In this document: piece after piece, positions 7,027-10,090 of the stretch
Layout of the letters: every line of letters starts with the position of its first letter
How positions within the stretch are numbered: position 1 is the first letter of the stretch
NCBI GenBank assembly: GCA_002387605.1
Contig: DGJU01000079.1
Coordinates: forward strand, 1 to 10,090
DNA: 10,090 nucleotides
Direction of reading: 5' to 3'
Source of the DNA: Alphaproteobacteria bacterium UBA4588
Lineage (GTDB): Bacteria > Pseudomonadota > Alphaproteobacteria > Puniceispirillales > Puniceispirillaceae
Notes under the pieces: model-generated
Database searches by the model: none
What the model was told of the DNA's origin: nothing
What the model saw: the letters and a program-made list of their open reading frames with translations, nothing else
Made by a program: the position numbers and the translations under genes

Positions 7027-7055
7027 AAAAAGGGCAGCATAAGCTGCCCTTTTTT
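7027..7055. terminator. Bidirectional intrinsic terminator between convergent genes
   Basis: AGGGCAGC (7031-7038) pairs perfectly with GCTGCCCT (7043-7050) across an ATAA loop. The flanking AAAA (7027-7030) and TTTT (7051-7054) extend the stem to 12 bp and give a U tract in either direction (TTTTT at 7051-7055 on plus, four to five U on minus). It lies 23 bases after the FadB-like stop and about 45 bases beyond the thiolase stop on the other strand, so it can end both transcripts. A second small hairpin, TGTCG-ATGA-CGACA (7055-7068), directly abuts it. Confidence 0.93.
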
Positions 7056-7099
7056 GTCGATGACGACAGGTCATTTAAGAGATTATTCCTTTGGCGTGA

Positions 7100-8281
7100 C
7101 TAGATTTTAGTATCAATAATCACAGCAATACCCTGACCGCCGCCAATACACATTGTTGCAAGGCCATAGCGCCCGCCTGTGCGATGGAGCTCATAAGCCA
7201 GCTTTGTCATGATGATAGAGCCTGTTGCGCCAACCGGATGCCCGAGCGCAATCGCGCCACCATTTGGATTTACCATATCTGATGAAAAGCCTAATTCTTG
7301 TGAGACAGCACAGGCTTGCGCCGCAAACGCTTCATTGCTTTCAACAATATCAATATCGCCTGCAGTAAGACCGGCACGTTCAAGCGCCATCTTGGATGCC
7401 GGAACCGGACCCATACCCATGATGCGGGCCGGCACACCGCCAAAACCATAGCTGACGATTTTTGCCAGGGGCGTTTTGCCAGATTTTTCGGCCATCGCAA
7501 CGGTACCAAGTGTTACAGCAGAAGCGCCGTCATTGATGCCAGATGAATTTCCAGCTGTCACCATGCCTTCTTTATCAAAGGCAGGCCGCAATCCTTGTAG
7601 CGTGTCTAAGGTTGTGCTGCTGCGGACATGCTCATCAACCTGAAAGCTTATTGTTTGTTTCCGGCTCACAATATCAATAGGGGTAATTTGATCGGCAAAA
7701 TAACCGGCTTCGATGGCGGCAACAGCGCGTTGCTGACTAGCAAGCGCAAACGCATCCATAGCCTCACGGTTAATATTATAATCTTTTGCGACATTTTCAG
7801 CCGTGATGCCCATATGACCAATGCCAAACGGGTCATGCAAAGCGCCAAGCATCATGTCAGTCATTTCCCCATGACCAAGACGCGCGCCCCAGCGCATGGC
7901 GGGCACAAGGTAGCCGCCGCGGCTCATTACTTCTGAGCCGCCTGCAAGAACAGCATTTGCATCACCCAGCATGATAAGTTGTGCGGCGCTCACAATTGCC
8001 TGAAGGCCTGAACCGCAGAGCCGGTTCACCGTTAGGGCAGGAGCTGTATCGGCCATGCCAGCACCAATAGAAATACACCGAGAGATATACATATCTCGTG
8101 GTTCTGTATGGATAACATTACCAAAGACAGCATGACCAAAATCATCAGCTGTCAGGCCTGAGCGTTCAATCGCTGATTTAGCTACTTCAATTCCTAGATC
8201 GATAGGCGTTTTATCTTTTAACGTGCCACCAAAAGTGCCAACAGCTGTGCGTGTTGCCGAAAGAAGAAAGACATCCTGCAT
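7100..8281 (-). CDS. bktB: Beta-ketothiolase / acetyl-CoA C-acyltransferase, BktB-like
   Basis: This cytosolic thiolase catalyses reversible cleavage of 3-ketoacyl-CoA with CoA to acetyl-CoA plus a shortened acyl-CoA. The 393 residues match the family length. The catalytic residues are all present: Cys89 in VNRLCGSGLQAI, His348 in GHPVGATG and Cys378 in CIGGGQG, the same positions as in the classical Zoogloea thiolase, plus NEAFAAQ. Blocks such as GNVIHTEPRDMY, RWGARLG and MMLGALHDPFGIGHMGITAE resemble BktB, which accepts slightly longer or odd-chain substrates than PhaA; this is from memory of the family, so chain-length preference is inferred. AAGGA nine bases before the ATG sets the start. 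It is the last gene of the minus-strand dmdA cluster, 76 bases after the dehydrogenase, and ends at the shared terminator facing the FadB-like gene. Confidence 0.88.
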   Translation of the reverse strand: MQDVFLLSATRTAVGTFGGTLKDKTPIDLGIEVAKSAIERSGLTADDFGHAVFGNVIHTEPRDMYISRCISIGAGMADTAPALTVNRLCGSGLQAIVSAAQLIMLGDANAVLAGGSEVMSRGGYLVPAMRWGARLGHGEMTDMMLGALHDPFGIGHMGITAENVAKDYNINREAMDAFALASQQRAVAAIEAGYFADQITPIDIVSRKQTISFQVDEHVRSSTTLDTLQGLRPAFDKEGMVTAGNSSGINDGASAVTLGTVAMAEKSGKTPLAKIVSYGFGGVPARIMGMGPVPASKMALERAGLTAGDIDIVESNEAFAAQACAVSQELGFSSDMVNPNGGAIALGHPVGATGSIIMTKLAYELHRTGGRYGLATMCIGGGQGIAVIIDTKI

Positions 8282-8357
8282 TTTGTTTATTCCTTGTTTG
8301 GTCCGTTTGTTTTATGTGAATAGGCGTTTGTAATGCGCATGTTTGGCTGCGACATTA

Positions 8358-9470
8358 TCATCCATCAACAGACACTGTTTTAACAAGTGATAAAAGCGCG
8401 CCAGTCATTTCAGTTAGCCCCATGTCACCACCAAATTCCATTGGACGCAACAGTCTGTCATGGAATCCTTTAGAAACGGCCTGTTCTATAATCTGGCCGG
8501 CATCTGACATGTGTGAGTTGCCGGATAATTCAGCCAGCCAGTCCAGCATTAATGAGCCGCTGAGAACAGCAGCAAGCGGATTTGCTTTATCCTGACCCAT
8601 AATGTCTGGCGCAGAGCCGTGTGCAGGCTGAAACAGACAATGATTATCTCCGATTTCAGCAGAGGCTGCCATGCCCATGCCGCCAACAAGCCCGCCGGCT
8701 AAGTCAGAGAGAATGTCTCCAAAGATATTTTCCATTACCAGCACATCAAAATCCCACGGCTTGCGAACAAGGTCCAGAGCCATCGCATCTACATAGGCAT
8801 AACGGGCTGCGATATCAGGAAATTGTGCTGCGCGCTCATCAAAAATAGTCCGGAAAAAAGCAAAGGCCTGAAAGACGTTTGCTTTATCAACGCACGTCAC
8901 CTCACCTTTGCCGCCACGAGCTTTGCGTCGCTGTGCCAGCTTAAAGGCAAAATCGGTTAGCCTTTCGGTCACAGAACGGGTAATCCGCAATGTCTCACGG
9001 GCTTCGGTATTATCTGTTTTCGGGCTTCGGTTATGAACGGCGGCAGTATAGAACAGCCCTTCGGTACATTCTCTGATAATGACCATATCAAGCCCGGCTG
9101 CTTCTGGAGCAGCCAGCCTTTGCGGTGCATTAGGGTAGGCTTTTACGGGGCGGACACCGGCATAGAGCTCATATTTTTCACGCAGTCTGAGATGCGGGGA
9201 AATTTCTGTTCCATCTGCTGAGCGAATAGAAGGCAGGCCGATAGCGCCTAGGAAAATAGCGTCAGCCTTTCCAGCACGTGCCTCGCCATCCTGTTCGATA
9301 TCCTGACCTGTCTCGCTATAATAGGATGCACCAGCAGAAATCGTATCATAGGCAAGCGAAAATCCGCCAACACGCTGTTGAACAGCGTCAATAATCGCCA
9401 GCGTTGCGGCAGTAACCTCTGTTCCGATGCCATCACCTGGAATAACAGCTAAACTGAATGAATTATGCAT
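8358..9470 (-). CDS. Isocitrate/isopropylmalate-family NAD-dependent dehydrogenase
   Basis: This is a 370-residue beta-decarboxylating dehydrogenase, oxidising a 2-hydroxy acid (malate-type) and releasing CO2. Visible motifs: IPGDGIGTEV at the N-terminus, LRLRE with Arg95, Leu96 and Arg97, ELYAGVRPV with Arg107, IIRECTEGLFY with Arg133 and Tyr141, VDKANVF with Lys196, Asp228, FGDILSD with Asp252 and Asp256 (metal ligands), and HGSAPDI at 284-290, whose Asp289 is the NAD-type residue rather than the NADP-type Lys. The substrate loop before Arg95 (GTEISPHL) does not clearly match LeuB, isocitrate or tartrate dehydrogenase, so the substrate is open. GGAGA seven bases upstream sets the start. It lies 33 bases after dmdA and is presumably co-transcribed with it. 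It ends with tandem stops TGA-TAA. A housekeeping LeuB would usually sit with leuC/leuD, which are absent here. Confidence 0.85.
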   Translation of the reverse strand: MHNSFSLAVIPGDGIGTEVTAATLAIIDAVQQRVGGFSLAYDTISAGASYYSETGQDIEQDGEARAGKADAIFLGAIGLPSIRSADGTEISPHLRLREKYELYAGVRPVKAYPNAPQRLAAPEAAGLDMVIIRECTEGLFYTAAVHNRSPKTDNTEARETLRITRSVTERLTDFAFKLAQRRKARGGKGEVTCVDKANVFQAFAFFRTIFDERAAQFPDIAARYAYVDAMALDLVRKPWDFDVLVMENIFGDILSDLAGGLVGGMGMAASAEIGDNHCLFQPAHGSAPDIMGQDKANPLAAVLSGSLMLDWLAELSGNSHMSDAGQIIEQAVSKGFHDRLLRPMEFGGDMGLTEMTGALLSLVKTVSVDG

Positions 9471-9503
9471 CGTTTATCTCCATATCAATTCAGCAACAGC
9501 AGT

Positions 9504-10090
9504 TTATGCAAACGGTATTGGTGCGGTTTCTGCTTTTCTCCATTCATCACCGATAAGAATATCTATCGGCTCATTGGACGCTGAAATGCTTTTGTCTAGC
9601 ATGGCAATTCCAAGATTGCTTTTAAAATCAGGAGAATAACATCCAGATGTTACTTTTCCAACCTCTCTATTATCTTGGCGGCATGCTAACGTATTTGACA
9701 GAGGTGTGATAGGCGATCCTGAGATTTTGACGCCCACTAAATGTTTTTTAATGCCTTCTGCTGCCTGATTTTTTAGCGCCGATTTTCCAATAAAATCATG
9801 ATCTGATTCAAGGTTCACGTAATTCTCTAATCCGCATTCAAGTGGGGTATCGTTACGGGTCATATCATTACCATATGATAGTAACCCGCCTTCAATACGC
9901 TCTATTATGCTAGGACATCCTGCCCGCATTTCATGGTCTTTTCCAATATCCCATAGGTCATCCCACAGGATTGTTCCAAGCGCGGTATCGTGCAGATAAA
10001 TTTCAAAACCACCTTGCTTTGAAAAACCAGATCGTCCAATCACAAGGTCATGACCCCGCCAGTTAAAATAGCCAAAATTAAAAAATTTAA
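9504..10090 (-). CDS. dmdA: DMSP demethylase DmdA (C-terminal part, cut by the window edge)
   Basis: DmdA moves a methyl group from dimethylsulfoniopropionate to tetrahydrofolate, giving methylmercaptopropionate and 5-methyl-THF; it is a GcvT-fold cytosolic enzyme. The frame is open to the right edge, so the GTG at 10043 is internal, not the start; 194 codons are seen of about 370 usual. The visible part begins FFNFGYFNWRG, then GRSGFSKQGGFEIYL, GCPSIIERIEGGLLSYGND, NDTPLECGLENYV and a C-terminal barrel with GKVTSGCYSPDF and GIAM. These blocks fit SAR11-type DmdA more closely than glycine-cleavage GcvT, notably SKQGGFEIY and LLSYGND. Confident separation from other GcvT-like demethylases needs the missing N-terminal half. 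The dehydrogenase and thiolase genes follow 33 bases downstream in the same direction. Confidence 0.82.
   Translation of the reverse strand, partial: KFFNFGYFNWRGHDLVIGRSGFSKQGGFEIYLHDTALGTILWDDLWDIGKDHEMRAGCPSIIERIEGGLLSYGNDMTRNDTPLECGLENYVNLESDHDFIGKSALKNQAAEGIKKHLVGVKISGSPITPLSNTLACRQDNREVGKVTSGCYSPDFKSNLGIAMLDKSISASNEPIDILIGDEWRKAETAPIPFA

Noticed and set aside
7022..7042. Six-codon ORF MAKRAA upstream of and within the terminator
   Set aside because: It is preceded by AAGGGG and could look like a leader peptide, but its codons are the terminator's own A tract and stem, and no regulated gene follows on that strand.
10041..10043. GTG as the start of a 179-residue GcvT-like protein
   Set aside because: The same frame continues upstream to the window edge with residues FFNFGYFNWRGHDL that match the DmdA family, so the GTG is an internal valine and the gene is simply cut by the window.

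Overview
The window looks like a piece of a marine alphaproteobacterial chromosome, probably a free-living, SAR116-like planktonic heterotroph. This rests on a DmdA-type DMSP demethylase, a TRAP-type periplasmic solute-binding protein, moderate GC by eye, compact spacing and the gene families present. It is an inference from gene content, not from a marker gene. Translation is by the standard bacterial code: tryptophan is TGG throughout, and TAA, TAG and TGA all serve as stops.

Left part (1-3060). The 3' end of a TRAP operon enters from the left: a possible C-terminal tail of an upstream gene, a 40-residue single-span membrane peptide (31-153), and a DctP-family solute-binding protein (184-1203). 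A strong intrinsic terminator with a UUCG tetraloop (1246-1274) follows. Next comes a hydroxypyruvate isomerase-family TIM-barrel enzyme (1331-2125). It meets a convergent EamA/DMT-type exporter (2122-3060, minus) so tightly that both stop codons lie in one shared CTAG.

Middle (3061-5086). A 141-bp divergent intergenic region leads into an MFS transporter (3202-4455, plus). A small exported protein of unknown family follows on the minus strand. Its frame is broken by a single in-frame TGA at codon 77, but stays open for 54 more codons to 4503, so the gene seems to have been about 131 residues long. An AT-rich intergenic region separates it from the next gene.

Right part (5087-10090). A FadB-like fusion of enoyl-CoA hydratase and 3-hydroxyacyl-CoA dehydrogenase (plus) converges on a minus-strand cluster. 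In transcription order that cluster is dmdA (partial, cut by the right edge), an isocitrate/isopropylmalate-family NAD dehydrogenase and a BktB-like thiolase. A perfect 12-bp hairpin flanked by A and T tracts (7027-7055) can terminate both convergent units. FadB plus thiolase supply the last three steps of beta-oxidation. The minus-strand cluster links acyl-CoA cleavage to DMSP demethylation, but the dehydrogenase has no established place in that pathway and is the most open functional question here.

No rRNA, tRNA, CRISPR array, insertion sequence, integrase or phage gene was seen. The most notable points are the single-nonsense interruption of the small exported protein, the dmdA-dehydrogenase-thiolase cluster, the short C-terminus of the FadB-like protein, and the mini-membrane protein in the TRAP operon.
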